DNA of 64,000 bases from JAAYJR01 sp964540755 (lineage in GTDB: Bacteria > Bacteroidota > Bacteroidia > Bacteroidales > Prolixibacteraceae). Both the position numbers and the translations under genes were made by a program. The DNA lies in NCBI GenBank assembly GCA_964540755.1, contig CAZIOB010000018.1:25800-89799 (forward strand), written 5' to 3'. Position 1 is the first letter of the stretch. Each line of letters begins with the position of its first letter. The notes beneath the pieces are model-generated. The model was not told where the DNA came from and ran no database searches. It worked only from the letters and a program-made list of their open reading frames with translations. Below are positions 8,755 through 18,488 of the stretch, piece after piece.

Positions 8755-10293
8755 AAAAAGTACATAACAATAGTTATATTGGCGCTGGTACCCTTCCTCG
8801 TTAAAGCGCAGAATTTTACTGATGCATTGAGATTTTCATTTTCCAGTATTCAGGGAACTGCTCGTTCCGGCGGTATGGGTAATGCTTTCGGGGCATTGGG
8901 CGGGGATTTTACCTCTGTCAGCATCAATCCTGCCGGTCTGGGTATATACCGTAGTGGTGAACTGGTCTTAACTCCTACATTCGGACAGACCGGAATGGAA
9001 ACTGAATTTCACGGGAACAGCATGACAGACAGTAAATACAATGTTTCTTTTAATAACCTGAGTTATGTGGGTGACCTTAATCCGGGAAAAGCGGCAGAAT
9101 CCGGATTATTAAATATTAATTTTGGCATTGGTTTCAACCGTCTTAACAATTTTAACAGTGTCGCAAGTGTAATGGCGCATAATGTAGAAAGTTCATTTTT
9201 GGATAATCTCATTGAAAATGCAAATGGGGAAGACCCGGCCCAGGGCTGGAGTGAGTTTTATGAAGGACTTGCATATTATGATGAAGAGGCAGGGAGCGGA
9301 GCAGACCTTATCTATCAGGAAGAAGGATTCTGGAGAAGTGATATCCAGATTAATCCTTTTGATGAAGATATTCAGAACTATGAGCATTCTCAAAGAAAAT
9401 CCATTTCAAGGGAAGGATATATAAATGAATATTCCTTTGCTTTAGGCTTGAACTTTAATCATAAATTTTATGCGGGCGCTTCATTTGGTATCGTAGATCT
9501 TTTGTTTGAAGAATCATCAACTTTTGAAGAGTGGGATGCAGAGAATATTATTCCAAGATTCAATTCAATGTCGTTCGAGAGGTATCTTCGTACAAACGGA
9601 ACAGGCTATAACGGCAAGATCGGTATTATCTATAAGCCAATAAATGAACTTAGGTTAGGCGCTTCCCTTCATACACCTACCTTCTATAATTTGCATGAAA
9701 CTTTTGATACCTATATGTCTTCCAGTAATACCTTTGAGGATCTCGGTATGATTGAGGATGATGCCGCTTCACGTATAAATGACTATGATTATGACCTGGA
9801 AACACCATTGCGGGCTACTTTCAGCGCTGGATATATATTTGCCGGGAAAGGACTGATAAGTGTTGATTATGAACTGGTTAATTATGGAACAGCAAGCTTG
9901 AGAAGAGGAGGCGACGGATATCAGTTCATGGATGAGAACAGCGACATAGCTGAATTATATAAAATGACAGGTAACCTGAGAGTAGGGGGTGAAGTGAAGG
10001 CTACTGACAATCTCAGCCTTCGCGCAGGATACGAATATTATCCTTCTCCTTATAATGAGGAAGCTTTTGGTGTTTCACAGCCTAATGCAAATTCAGATAT
10101 TAATATTTACACTGCGGGACTGGGTTATAAAATAGGTGGATTCTTTTTTGATATTGCCTATAATTATGGAACGCAGACTACCAATAATTTCCTTTATGAG
10201 GCTCCGGTTACAAGTTATTATCCGGCTCCTGAGATGGCTTCTTTTAAATATGTTGAAAATAAAGTATTTTTCACCATAGGCTTTAAATTTTAA
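8752..10293 (+). CDS. OmpP1/FadL-like outer-membrane protein
   Basis: This 513-residue protein has a Sec signal peptide (about 1-19, ending VKAQ) and then a conserved N-terminal signature: ARSGGMGNAFGALGG, followed by SINPAGLGIYRSGEL. Those motifs mark the OmpP1/FadL/TodX family of 14-stranded barrels, often labelled 'hemin receptor' in Bacteroidota without evidence for haem. The rest consists of alternating beta-strand segments and ends in a terminal aromatic strand (VFFTIGFKF). The likely role is passage of hydrophobic substrates across the outer membrane, but the substrate cannot be read from sequence. The gene starts directly at the end of repeat copy A and ends 20 bases before a strong bidirectional terminator. 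Confidence 0.85.
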   Translation: MKKYITIVILALVPFLVKAQNFTDALRFSFSSIQGTARSGGMGNAFGALGGDFTSVSINPAGLGIYRSGELVLTPTFGQTGMETEFHGNSMTDSKYNVSFNNLSYVGDLNPGKAAESGLLNINFGIGFNRLNNFNSVASVMAHNVESSFLDNLIENANGEDPAQGWSEFYEGLAYYDEEAGSGADLIYQEEGFWRSDIQINPFDEDIQNYEHSQRKSISREGYINEYSFALGLNFNHKFYAGASFGIVDLLFEESSTFEEWDAENIIPRFNSMSFERYLRTNGTGYNGKIGIIYKPINELRLGASLHTPTFYNLHETFDTYMSSSNTFEDLGMIEDDAASRINDYDYDLETPLRATFSAGYIFAGKGLISVDYELVNYGTASLRRGGDGYQFMDENSDIAELYKMTGNLRVGGEVKATDNLSLRAGYEYYPSPYNEEAFGVSQPNANSDINIYTAGLGYKIGGFFFDIAYNYGTQTTNNFLYEAPVTSYYPAPEMASFKYVENKVFFTIGFKF

Positions 10294-10313
10294 TATTTTT
10301 GGTACCATATCAT

Positions 10314-10348
10314 AAAAAAATCCCGGGCATTTGCTCCGGGATTTTTTT
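10314..10348. terminator. Bidirectional intrinsic terminator
   Basis: A perfect inverted repeat reads AAAAAAATCCCGG, a 9-nt spacer, then CCGGGATTTTTTT. It has a U-run on either strand and sits between the convergent outer-membrane protein gene (stop at 10293) and the M3 peptidase gene (stop at 10372). Confidence 0.92.
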
Positions 10349-10371
10349 AAATCTTTTCTGACAGGCAGGTT

Positions 10372-12489
10372 CTATTTTAAGCCTCTTTTTTTAAGAAGAG
10401 GTTCAATTGAAGGATCTTTCCCTCGGAATTTTCTATAGACTTCCATCCCCTCATCTGATCCGCATTTTGCAAGTAATTCCCTGAACTTTGCAGCATACCC
10501 GGGATTGAAAATGTCACCGGTCTCTTTGAAAGCATTAAATGCATCTGTATCGAGTACCGAAGCCCAATAGTAAACATAATAGCCGGCAGAATATCCTCCG
10601 GAGAAGATATGAGCAAAGTATGTACTTCGATACCTGGGAATAATTTCCGGGATAAGGCCTATTTTATCCATTGATTTTTTCTCAAATGCGAGAACATCTC
10701 CAATGTCAGCCTTTTCCGGTGTATGATAATCCATATCAAGTAATGAAGCAGCCAGATATTCTCCCATAAGAAAACCCTGATTGAATTTCAGGCTTTTTTG
10801 AAGCTTTTCAATAAGCTCATCGGGGATAGGGTCTCCTGTTTTGTAATGCCTTGCATAAACTTTCAATACCTCAGGTTCAGCTGCCCAGTTTTCCATTATC
10901 TGGGACGGCAGTTCAACAAAATCACGGGGAACATTACCGGCTGTACGGTCATACGGCCCGTCGGAGAATAGTCCATGCAAAGCATGGCCGAATTCATGGA
11001 AAAAGGTTGTCACTTCTTCAAAACTTATCAGGGCAGGCGTATCTCCTGCAGGCCGGGTAAAATTCATCACTATTGATCCTATAGTGGGTATCCTTTCTCC
11101 GTTGCGATAAGTAGCATCCCGGAAGCTTGTTGACCAGGCCCCTACCCTTTTACCGTCACGCGGATGAAAATCCATATACAGGACCCCCATATGGGAACGG
11201 TCAGCCTCCTGTACCTCATAGACTTCTGCTTCAGGGTGATATGAAGGAAGATCATCGCGTCTGATAAACTTTAATCCATATAATTGTTCGACTACATAAA
11301 ATATCCCTTTTTTGGCATTTTCCAGACTGAAATATTGTTTTACCTCCTCTTCGTCAATGTCAAATTGCTCTTTCCGTAATTTTTCAATGTAATACCACCA
11401 GTCCCATGACTGCAAATCGAAATTATCCCCTTCACGTTTAATAATTGCCTGCATCTTTTTAACATCCTGTTTAGCCATTTCTATGGAAGGATTCCACAAC
11501 CTGAGCAGAAAATCGTAAACAGCTTCAGGGGTTTTAGCCATATTAACATCAATAATATATTCGGCATGGTTGTCAAAGCCAAGAAGTTTTGCCCGCTGGT
11601 CACGCAACATGACCATCTGTTTTATTATATCCTTGTTATCAAATTCATCATCATTATTACACCGCATAAAGTATCCACGGTACAATTTTTCACGAAGATC
11701 ACGTTTTTCCGAAAATTGAAGGAAAGGTATCATGCTTGGTTTTGCAAGAGTGAAAACCCATTTGCCTTCTTCTCCAAAAGATTCGGCGTCTCCTGCTGCA
11801 CGCATGATAACATCATCAGGTAATCCTGCCAGGTCTTCTTTATTATCTATTACCAGTTTGAAATTTTTATTTGTCTCGGCAAGCAGATTTTCTCCAAATT
11901 TCAGGCTCAGCCTGGAAAGTTCCTCATTAATGGTGCGAAGCGTCTCCTGTTCTTCCTGCGGGAGATTGGCTCCATTGCGGACAAAATCCTGGTAGTATTT
12001 TGTTGTAACGCGAATTTGTTGATCATCAAGTCCCAGCTTATCCCGGTTTTCATATATCTCTTTTATTCTGCTGAAAAGTTTTGCATCTAAAGAAATATTA
12101 TCATGATGATTTGTAAGCATAGGAGATATTTCCCGGGCTATAGATTGCATGCTGTCGTTGGTATTGGCTGAATTAAGCGGGTAGAAAACACCCGTGACCT
12201 TATCCAGCAATTCACCTGACTTATCAAGTGCAAGTATAGTGTTTTCAAAAGTCGGAGCAGCCTTATTGCCTGTAATTTTGTCTATTTCACTCTGATGCTG
12301 CTCAATCCCTTCCCTGACCGCAGGGACATAATGCTCTTCTTTAATATCACTAAATGGAGGGACGCCAAAAGTTGTATTCCATTCATTAAAAAACGGATTT
12401 TCCATATTCTTTTCAGATTCTTTTTTATTGTTCTGGCATGAAAATAGGGTAAATCCGGTAATAATTGCAATCAAAATTAATCTTTTCAT
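10372..12489 (-). CDS. dcp: M3 family metallopeptidase (Dcp-like), lipoprotein
   Basis: This zinc peptidase resembles peptidyl-dipeptidase Dcp and oligopeptidase A, which cleave short peptides. From the chosen ATG at 12489 it has 705 residues. It begins with a lipoprotein signal ending TLFSC, so it is probably anchored to an envelope membrane facing the periplasm or surface. The catalytic motif HEFGH is at residues 498-502 inside TTFFHEFGHALHGLF, with the downstream Glu in the usual helix. A longer frame starting at 12534 (MRVPYYTF...) is only translation of the upstream repeat element and would spoil the signal peptide. Length and catalytic core are normal. It shares the terminator at 10314-10348 with the convergent gene. 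Confidence 0.92.
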   Translation of the reverse strand: MKRLILIAIITGFTLFSCQNNKKESEKNMENPFFNEWNTTFGVPPFSDIKEEHYVPAVREGIEQHQSEIDKITGNKAAPTFENTILALDKSGELLDKVTGVFYPLNSANTNDSMQSIAREISPMLTNHHDNISLDAKLFSRIKEIYENRDKLGLDDQQIRVTTKYYQDFVRNGANLPQEEQETLRTINEELSRLSLKFGENLLAETNKNFKLVIDNKEDLAGLPDDVIMRAAGDAESFGEEGKWVFTLAKPSMIPFLQFSEKRDLREKLYRGYFMRCNNDDEFDNKDIIKQMVMLRDQRAKLLGFDNHAEYIIDVNMAKTPEAVYDFLLRLWNPSIEMAKQDVKKMQAIIKREGDNFDLQSWDWWYYIEKLRKEQFDIDEEEVKQYFSLENAKKGIFYVVEQLYGLKFIRRDDLPSYHPEAEVYEVQEADRSHMGVLYMDFHPRDGKRVGAWSTSFRDATYRNGERIPTIGSIVMNFTRPAGDTPALISFEEVTTFFHEFGHALHGLFSDGPYDRTAGNVPRDFVELPSQIMENWAAEPEVLKVYARHYKTGDPIPDELIEKLQKSLKFNQGFLMGEYLAASLLDMDYHTPEKADIGDVLAFEKKSMDKIGLIPEIIPRYRSTYFAHIFSGGYSAGYYVYYWASVLDTDAFNAFKETGDIFNPGYAAKFRELLAKCGSDEGMEVYRKFRGKDPSIEPLLKKRGLK

Positions 12490-12585
12490 ACTATTAAAAT
12501 TAATATTTTTAAAGGTATAGTATGGAACTCGCATGTATTTTAATAATCACCCTGGGTGTAAATATTTTTTACATGCTCGTTTCAT
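12487..12585 (-). repeat. Start-codon-proximal repeat element, copy B
   Basis: This is a 99-nt copy on the minus strand. Left arm ATGAAACGAGCATG is at 12572-12585; a central hairpin CACCC-A-GGGTG follows, then CATGCGAGTTCCAT, and the 3' arm ends at the ATG of the M3 peptidase. It differs from copy G, 34 kb away, by only two substitutions and one single-base indel. That indel puts an internal ATG in frame with the gene. Confidence 0.9.
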
Positions 12586-12706
12586 ATATTTTAAACTTAT
12601 AATTATTTACTAAACAAAGTTTGTCCTTTTTTTCTCTAAAACGGGATCAAAATTAACTATTTCCTGTTTATTATTATATGATTATTATTAGTAATTTAAA
12701 AATCCT

Positions 12707-12714
12707 TACTTTTG
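12707..12714 (+). promoter_or_regulatory. Candidate -7 box upstream of pheT
   Basis: TACTTTTG matches TAnnTTTG and lies 32 bases before the pheT ATG at 12746. Confidence 0.55.
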
Positions 12715-12745
12715 TCAAATTCATATTTAAAACGATTCGTTAAAA

Positions 12746-15196
12746 ATGAAGATATCTTATTCATGGTTAAAAGATTATATTCAGTTAGACCATTCACCGG
12801 AAGAAATTTGTGAAATACTTACTAACATCGGACTGGAAGTTGCCGGAATGGAAGAAGTGGAAAGTGTGCGGGGGGGAATGAACGGATTGGTTGTTGGCAA
12901 GGTACTAACCTGTGAAAAACATCCGAATTCCGATCACCTGAGTAAAACGACCGTTGACATTGGCATAAATATGCCCTTGCCGATTATTTGTGGTGCTCCT
13001 AATGTTGCTGCGGGACAAAAAGTTGTTGTGGCTCCTGTGGGCACAACTCTTTATACAGGCGGTAAAGAATTTGTTCTGAATAAGATAAAAATAAGGGGCG
13101 AGGTATCTGAAGGTATGATATGTGCTGAAGACGAAATAGGCATTGGCGATGATCATGAAGGAATAGTCGTGCTTCCTGATTCAGCTGAAACAGGGTCACC
13201 AGCCAGAAATTATTTTGATGTTGATACTGATCAGGTTATTGAGATTGACCTTACACCAAACCGTATCGACGGGGCTTCACATATTGGTGTGGCAAGGGAT
13301 CTGGCAGCATATCTGAATCAGATAAAACCTGTTGAATATTTCCGGCCTTCTACAGATCATTTCAATGTTGAAAATAATGATCTCTATATAAAGGTTGAAA
13401 TAATTGATCCTGAAAAATGTTTCAGATATGCCGGTGTTTCTGTTTCAGGCATTGAAGTTAAAGAATCGCCCGGATGGTTGAAAAAAAGGCTGAAGGCTAT
13501 AGGTCTTACACCAATTAATAATCTGGTTGACATTACAAATTATGTTCTTTTTGAAACCGGGCAGCCGCTCCATGCTTTTGACGCTGATGAGATAAGCGGT
13601 TTAAAAATAATTGCTAGGACAATGTCGGCCGGGACAAAATTTATTACCCTTGACGGCCAGGAACGTGAACTTGACGAAAGTGATCTTATGATTTGTGATA
13701 CTAAAGGACCAATGGCGATAGCCGGGGTATTCGGGGGAATCAAGTCGGGAATAAAAGATTCCACAAAGAATGTATTTATAGAAAGCGCCTGGTTTAATCC
13801 TGTTTCTATCAGAAAAACAGCTCGCCGCCATGGTCTGAACACTGATGCATCTTTCCGCTTTGAACGAGGTACTGATCCCAATGGTGTAATATATGCCCTG
13901 AAAAGGGCCGCATTATTGATCAGGGAATTGGCAGGAGGAACCATTTCGTCTGAAATAGTTGATGTTTATCCTCGTCCCGCTGCAGATCATAAAGTAAAGG
14001 TTTCTTATGGGAATATTGTAAGACTGACAGGGAAAGAGCTTGGAAAGGAGACTATTAAGAATATACTTAATTCATTGGAAATCAAAATCGATGATGAAGA
14101 TGATAAGGGACTGTCATTATCAGTTCCTCCCTATCGCGTTGATGTGACAAGAGAGGCTGATGTCATAGAAGAGATACTTAGAATATATGGTTATAATAAC
14201 GTTGAAACACCTGAACAGATAAGGGCTTCCCTGCAATATTTTGAGCACCCTGACCGGGATGAGCTCCGGAATTTAGTGGCTGATATGCTTACATCTCTGG
14301 GTTTCAACGAAATCTGGTCCAATTCCCTTACCATGGCCTCCTATTATGATGACCTTAAAAATTACAGTAATGAGAATACGGTTAAAATGTTGAATCCTCT
14401 GAGCGCTGATCTTAACGGGATGCGCCAGACACTGCTTTTCGGCGGACTGGAATGTATAATATACAATATTAACCGTCAGAATAAGGACCTTAAACTATAT
14501 GAATTCGGTAACTGCTATTTTAAAAAAGGAACTCTTAAGAGAGAAGACCCGGCAGGTAATTATAAGGAGGAGGAGCATTTAGGCATTTTTCTGACAGGCA
14601 ATAAGGAGCCTGAAAACTGGAGCGGCAAGCAGGGGAAGACATCATTTTTCCAGATAAAGGCAATAGCTGAGAATATTCTTAAAAGGGTTGGTTTTCATGT
14701 AGAAAGTATAAATATAACTGAATCTGAGAATGAGTTATTGAGCGAGGGATTAACATATTATTTAAATAATAAACTCTTGCTTGATCTCGGAATTGTTTCT
14801 TATCTTTATAAAGATAAATTTGAAATTGAAGAACCAGTTTATTTTGCAGATTTCAACTGGGAGAATATTTTTACGGAACAGAAAAAGAATTCAGTAACAT
14901 TTGAGCAACTTCCAAAATTTCCTAACGTACGCAGGGACTTGGCGCTTCTGATAGATAAGGAAATTAAATTCAGGCAGATTAAAGATCTGGCATTTAAAAT
15001 TGAGAGGAAAATACTCAGGGAAGTCGGACTTTTCGATGTCTATGAAGGCAAGAGGGTACCTGATGGTAAAAAGTCTTATGCGGTAAGCTTTATTTTAAGA
15101 GATGATAAGAGTACACTGAAGGATAAACAGATTGAAAAAACAATGAATAAACTTTTTACTGCTTTCAAACGTGAACTGGGAGCACAATTGCGTTAA
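12746..15196 (+). CDS. pheT: Phenylalanyl-tRNA synthetase beta subunit
   Basis: This is the beta chain of the alpha2-beta2 class II synthetase that charges tRNA-Phe. At 816 residues it is full length. In order it shows the N-terminal ISYSWLKDYI segment, the EMAP-like tRNA-binding domain (about 40-150, with VLTCEKHPNSDHLSK), the B3/B4 editing domain (about 210-385, with NNLVDITNYV and GQPLHAFDAD), the B5 domain (about 410-475), the catalytic-like domain (about 490-690) and the C-terminal ferredoxin-fold anticodon-binding domain (about 720-815, with PNVRRDLALLID). The alpha subunit gene is not in the window. The ATG fits the -7 box upstream. Confidence 0.97.
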   Translation: MKISYSWLKDYIQLDHSPEEICEILTNIGLEVAGMEEVESVRGGMNGLVVGKVLTCEKHPNSDHLSKTTVDIGINMPLPIICGAPNVAAGQKVVVAPVGTTLYTGGKEFVLNKIKIRGEVSEGMICAEDEIGIGDDHEGIVVLPDSAETGSPARNYFDVDTDQVIEIDLTPNRIDGASHIGVARDLAAYLNQIKPVEYFRPSTDHFNVENNDLYIKVEIIDPEKCFRYAGVSVSGIEVKESPGWLKKRLKAIGLTPINNLVDITNYVLFETGQPLHAFDADEISGLKIIARTMSAGTKFITLDGQERELDESDLMICDTKGPMAIAGVFGGIKSGIKDSTKNVFIESAWFNPVSIRKTARRHGLNTDASFRFERGTDPNGVIYALKRAALLIRELAGGTISSEIVDVYPRPAADHKVKVSYGNIVRLTGKELGKETIKNILNSLEIKIDDEDDKGLSLSVPPYRVDVTREADVIEEILRIYGYNNVETPEQIRASLQYFEHPDRDELRNLVADMLTSLGFNEIWSNSLTMASYYDDLKNYSNENTVKMLNPLSADLNGMRQTLLFGGLECIIYNINRQNKDLKLYEFGNCYFKKGTLKREDPAGNYKEEEHLGIFLTGNKEPENWSGKQGKTSFFQIKAIAENILKRVGFHVESINITESENELLSEGLTYYLNNKLLLDLGIVSYLYKDKFEIEEPVYFADFNWENIFTEQKKNSVTFEQLPKFPNVRRDLALLIDKEIKFRQIKDLAFKIERKILREVGLFDVYEGKRVPDGKKSYAVSFILRDDKSTLKDKQIEKTMNKLFTAFKRELGAQLR

Positions 15197-15281
15197 TATC
15201 TGACTAAACGGGGTAAACAAGTATCCCGGGCTTTTCGTATATAATACAGGGTAACGATTTTGAACAACTATTTATAATGTA

Positions 15282-16145
15282 ATGTACAGATCTAATAATA
15301 TATTGGCGCTTATTCCTCCCGACGACGAAGGAAAGAAAATATTGAATCATGCGCTATTCTTCCGGGAGAGTCTGGGCATGCGTATATTTATTTTTAATAT
15401 TATCGAAAAACCTTCATTTTTCAGAAAATTATTTCAACCGGAAAAGATTTCCCTTGAAAAGAAAGAAGAGCTAAGCATCCTGCATAATTTTGTTGAGAAA
15501 AACGCTGGCGCAGACGCTTGCAAAGATATTGCCCTCAGGGTACAAACAGGGAAGCTACTTAAGATTCTTATTTCGCAGTCAAAAATTGGCGGATATGAAT
15601 TTATGATTATTGATAAAAGCAAGGATCGCGGATCATTGACCAGGGATGAAATTGATAAGATCATAAGCCGTTCCTATTGTCCTGTAATGACCGTCAACAA
15701 AAATTACCCTGTAAAGGAAATAAAAAAGATCATTATTCCTGTTGATATATCGCAGGCTACCAAAAAGAAATTACTCTGGGCGACATATTTTGCCAAAAAA
15801 TTCAATGCAAAAATCCGTATAGTATCTGCCTTAAATATTAATTTATCCCCCGGAAGAAGTCTTGCCTGGAGAAATGCAGAGGAACTTAAATATATGTTAC
15901 ATCAGCGTAATGTTGACTGTGATGTTGAGATACTGAAAACCAAAAGCAAAGAAAAACATAAAGTAATACATGAGTATATTGCAAAAGAAGACCCCGGGCT
16001 TGTTATTATAAGAACCCACCAGGAATCAAATATGTCAGGCACTCAAATAGGTAAATTTGTCTCAGAAATTATACACGAATGCAATATTCCTGTATTCACA
16101 GTTAACCGTTTTTTGTATCCTATGCCGGTTGATTTTGAATATTAG
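15282..16145 (+). CDS. Tandem-domain universal stress protein
   Basis: This 287-residue protein consists of two UspA-like domains. The first (about 4-142) begins NNILALIPPDDEGKK and ends SYCPVMTVN. The second (about 146-280) begins KKIIIPVDISQATKK and ends CNIPVFTVNR. The strand-ending 'CPV/IPV-TVN' pattern at each domain end is typical of the family. The usual nucleotide-binding GxxGS...S/T loop is degenerate in both halves (the second has TQIGKFVSEII), so ATP binding is doubtful. It follows pheT by 85 bases and converges with the FKBP lipoprotein gene. Stress-related roles are inferred from the family only. Confidence 0.8.
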   Translation: MYRSNNILALIPPDDEGKKILNHALFFRESLGMRIFIFNIIEKPSFFRKLFQPEKISLEKKEELSILHNFVEKNAGADACKDIALRVQTGKLLKILISQSKIGGYEFMIIDKSKDRGSLTRDEIDKIISRSYCPVMTVNKNYPVKEIKKIIIPVDISQATKKKLLWATYFAKKFNAKIRIVSALNINLSPGRSLAWRNAEELKYMLHQRNVDCDVEILKTKSKEKHKVIHEYIAKEDPGLVIIRTHQESNMSGTQIGKFVSEIIHECNIPVFTVNRFLYPMPVDFEY

Positions 16146-16190
16146 CAGTTTGGGTCTGACGTATATAATAAAGATATGAAGCTGTTGTCT

Positions 16191-16718
16191 CTAATTTTCA
16201 GATACGTTCAGCGGAAAGACTTTATAAACTTCCACTTCCATTAGAAGAGTCTTAAAACCTCCTACGCTATAAGAGCCATACTGACCGAAAGCAAGCTGTG
16301 AAGGCATTATCAGTAAAGCTTTTGTCCCTCTCTTCATATAAGTAAGGGCTTCATGAAGGCCCAGTAATTCATTGACGTCGGACGCAGAAGAGCTTAACTG
16401 TGTCGGGGGTTGGACAATCACCTGGAGAGGTTCATAATCGCTGCTGGCAACAAGATTACTGTCGAGTGTCATTAATTCATAAAATATCTGAACCTTATCC
16501 CCAATATTTATTGAATCACCTGTGCCTTCCTCCAGTTCTATATAAAAAAGGCCCGACGCAGTAGGATCTTCATCCGGGAAATTATTACTTATATATTCAT
16601 CCAGTTCTTGTAATTCCCTCTCCCGTTGTTTTTCAAGGTCATTATCTTTACATGAAAAAAACAGAACAGCAACAATTGCTGATATCAAAATTGTTATATT
16701 AGCTTTCAAAGGTATCAT
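16191..16718 (-). CDS. FKBP-type peptidyl-prolyl isomerase lipoprotein
   Basis: This 175-residue protein starts with a lipoprotein signal (MIPLKANITI..., lipobox LFFSC) followed by an acidic linker (about 25-55) and an FKBP domain (about 70-170). The FKBP domain contains TASGLFYIELEEGTG, then GDKVQIFYEL, EALTYMKRGTKALLIMP and a terminal VEVYKV strand. It probably assists folding of exported proteins in the periplasm. Its ATG lies inside the 3' arm of repeat copy C rather than at the end, so the first residues MIPLK are encoded by repeat sequence. Another start further in would lose the positively charged n-region. It converges with the universal stress gene. Confidence 0.88.
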   Translation of the reverse strand: MIPLKANITILISAIVAVLFFSCKDNDLEKQRERELQELDEYISNNFPDEDPTASGLFYIELEEGTGDSINIGDKVQIFYELMTLDSNLVASSDYEPLQVIVQPPTQLSSSASDVNELLGLHEALTYMKRGTKALLIMPSQLAFGQYGSYSVGGFKTLLMEVEVYKVFPLNVSEN

Positions 16719-16779
16719 ATGTAACTCGTATTTGTATTAATTATATTTCTAAGTGATTTTTTAATCATGTTCGTTTTAT
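16709..16779 (-). repeat. Start-codon-proximal repeat element, copy C (shortened 3' arm)
   Basis: Left arm ATAAAACGAACATG is at 16766-16779 and right arm ATACGAGTTACAT at 16719-16731, followed by the ATGATACCTTTGAAA segment. In this copy the ATG inside that segment is the start codon of the FKBP lipoprotein. Pairing between the two arms is weaker than in other copies. Confidence 0.75.
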
Positions 16780-16784
16780 AAAAA

Positions 16785-17819
16785 TTAATTATTTGTTTCC
16801 AATAACAGATGTTTGTAATCCTCTAAAAGTTGCCTGAACTTTTTAACTGTTTCATCCATTGTCAGCCCCGACTCCCCTCCTGCTGCATTTTTATGTCCTC
16901 CCCCGTTAAAATTATCACTTGAGAATTTATTAACAGGAAAATTCCCTTTTGACCGGAAAGAGGCTTTTATAATATTTTTCTTTTCAATAAATAATGCACT
17001 GAAAATAATGTTATTCACGAATAAAGGATAATTGACGAAACCTTCTGTATCTCCCGGTTTAAAATTATATTCTTTAAGCTCGTCCCTCGTAATATAAATA
17101 ACTCCCGTACGATATTCAGGATAAATTATCATTTTTTTATTCAGGCAGTATCCCAACAATTTCATACGGTCTTCAGAGAAATTGTGATATACTTCTGATT
17201 GTATCTTTTCCACATCAATTCCGTGAGTCATGAGACTGGCAAGAACCATGAATACATTAGGATCTGATATACCGTAGCTGAAAGAACCTGTATCGGTCAT
17301 AATACCGGTGTAAAAAGCCTCTGCAGCTGCTTTATTTATTAATTTGTCAAGGCCGGACTCCCTTAAAAAGCCGAATACCAGTTCGGCAGTAGAGCTGTAA
17401 CTGGTTTCAGAAATTAGATAATCAGCAAAATCAACCGGATTGGGATGATGATCAATCACAACCTTCTTATTGGAAAAATTAATAATTTGTTTGCCTAAAT
17501 TCCCGGCTCGTGACGGATCATTGAAGTCAAGGCAAATTAACAGGTCTGCCTTGTCTATTATATTTTTTATCCTTCTTTTATATTTTTTGTGATCAAGTAT
17601 CTTTATATCTGACATAAACCATTTAAGAAAGGACGGGTAATTATTTGGAGAGACAATATTTGTCTCATGGCCTGCAGCATTAAGTACCTCTGCCAGCCCT
17701 ATTGCAGATCCGATGGCATCTCCGTCCGGATTTTCATGCGTAACTATTACTATGGATTTTTTACCTTCCTTCAGTAAATTATCCAAAGATGTAATATTCT
17801 CATTTTCAATATTTTTCAA
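16785..17819 (-). CDS. DHH/DHHA1 phosphoesterase, NrnA-like (oligoribonuclease / pAp phosphatase)
   Basis: NrnA-type enzymes degrade nanoRNA and dephosphorylate 3'-phosphoadenosine 5'-phosphate using two metal ions. The 344-residue protein has the DHH-family motifs THENPDGDA at 27-35 and VIDHHPN around 121-127 (DHH at 123-125). The C-terminal DHHA1 signature GGGHKNAAGG is at 306-315. The start is a TTG at 17819; no upstream or nearby in-frame ATG could replace it, because the first motif begins only 26 residues in. It lies 6 bases downstream of repeat copy C and reads in the same direction as the FKBP gene. It is divergent from ndk, with a gap of about 100 bases. Confidence 0.9.
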   Translation of the reverse strand: MKNIENENITSLDNLLKEGKKSIVIVTHENPDGDAIGSAIGLAEVLNAAGHETNIVSPNNYPSFLKWFMSDIKILDHKKYKRRIKNIIDKADLLICLDFNDPSRAGNLGKQIINFSNKKVVIDHHPNPVDFADYLISETSYSSTAELVFGFLRESGLDKLINKAAAEAFYTGIMTDTGSFSYGISDPNVFMVLASLMTHGIDVEKIQSEVYHNFSEDRMKLLGYCLNKKMIIYPEYRTGVIYITRDELKEYNFKPGDTEGFVNYPLFVNNIIFSALFIEKKNIIKASFRSKGNFPVNKFSSDNFNGGGHKNAAGGESGLTMDETVKKFRQLLEDYKHLLLETNN

Positions 17820-17921
17820 AATACTTTAGATTTAAACTGACAAATATAAGAAATCTCCGACTTGAGCAAAGGGTAATTTATTCAAATTTTGTTAATATTG
17901 CTGCATATAAAATTATTTATA

Positions 17922-18341
17922 ATGGCCGGTAATAAGACTTTAACAATAATTAAACCGACAGCTTTTAAAAATAATCATTCAGGGGCAATCTTAAAAATGA
18001 TAAATGAAGCAGGTTTTATCATAAAAGCAATGAAACTGCTGCATATGACATCAGGACAAGCAGCTTCATTTTATGCAGTTCATAAGGGCAAACCTTTTTA
18101 TGAATCGCTGGTGGAATTTATGAGCTCAGGCCCTGTGATTGTCGCAATACTGGAAAAAGATAATGCAGTTGAAGAATACCGGGCTCTTATCGGTGCAACA
18201 GATCCGTCAAATGCTGCTGAGGGCACGGTCAGGAATCTTTTTGGCACAAGCCTTCAGCAAAATGCTGTTCATGGATCAGACAGTGATGACAATGCTGTTG
18301 TTGAATCTGATTTTTTCTTTTCCGTCCTGGAGAGATTCTGA
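17922..18341 (+). CDS. ndk: Nucleoside diphosphate kinase
   Basis: This enzyme transfers the gamma-phosphate from ATP to nucleoside diphosphates through a phosphohistidine. The ATG at 17922 gives 139 residues (MAGNKTLTIIKPTAF), the usual length. A TTG at 17889 would add a hydrophobic extension not seen in the family. The active-site motif NAVHGSDS contains H117, and the GTVRNLFG nucleotide-binding segment precedes it. All core residues that can be judged are present. It stands alone on the plus strand and converges with the DciA-like gene, with a 10-bp hairpin between them. Confidence 0.95.
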   Translation: MAGNKTLTIIKPTAFKNNHSGAILKMINEAGFIIKAMKLLHMTSGQAASFYAVHKGKPFYESLVEFMSSGPVIVAILEKDNAVEEYRALIGATDPSNAAEGTVRNLFGTSLQQNAVHGSDSDDNAVVESDFFFSVLERF

Positions 18342-18387
18342 TAATAGAAATCCCGGTAAAAGTTGATTTTTCAATACTGCAGGCAGT

Positions 18388-18413
18388 CAGTGTAAGTAAG
18401 TTCACTTATACTG
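18388..18413. terminator. Possible hairpin between convergent ndk and DciA-like genes
   Basis: CAGTGTAAGT and ACTTATACTG form a 10-base stem with one G-U/A mismatch position and a 6-base loop. There is no strong U-run on either side, so this is only a tentative terminator. A short direct repeat (ACTGCAGGCAG and ATTGCAGGCAG) flanks the area. Confidence 0.35.
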
Positions 18414-18488
18414 TTGAATATTCGGGATTACTACCAGAAAATGGCTCAATAGGAATGATCTGTATTGCAGGCAGGCATTAGAAAAGTT

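Noticed and set aside
12490..12534. N-terminal extension MRVPYYTFKN of the M3 peptidase
   Set aside because: It is translated repeat element; the same sequence upstream of other genes ends in stops, and the shorter start gives a proper lipoprotein signal.
15197..15240. Terminator after pheT
   Set aside because: CGGGG and CCCGG could pair, but the stem is short and no U-run follows.
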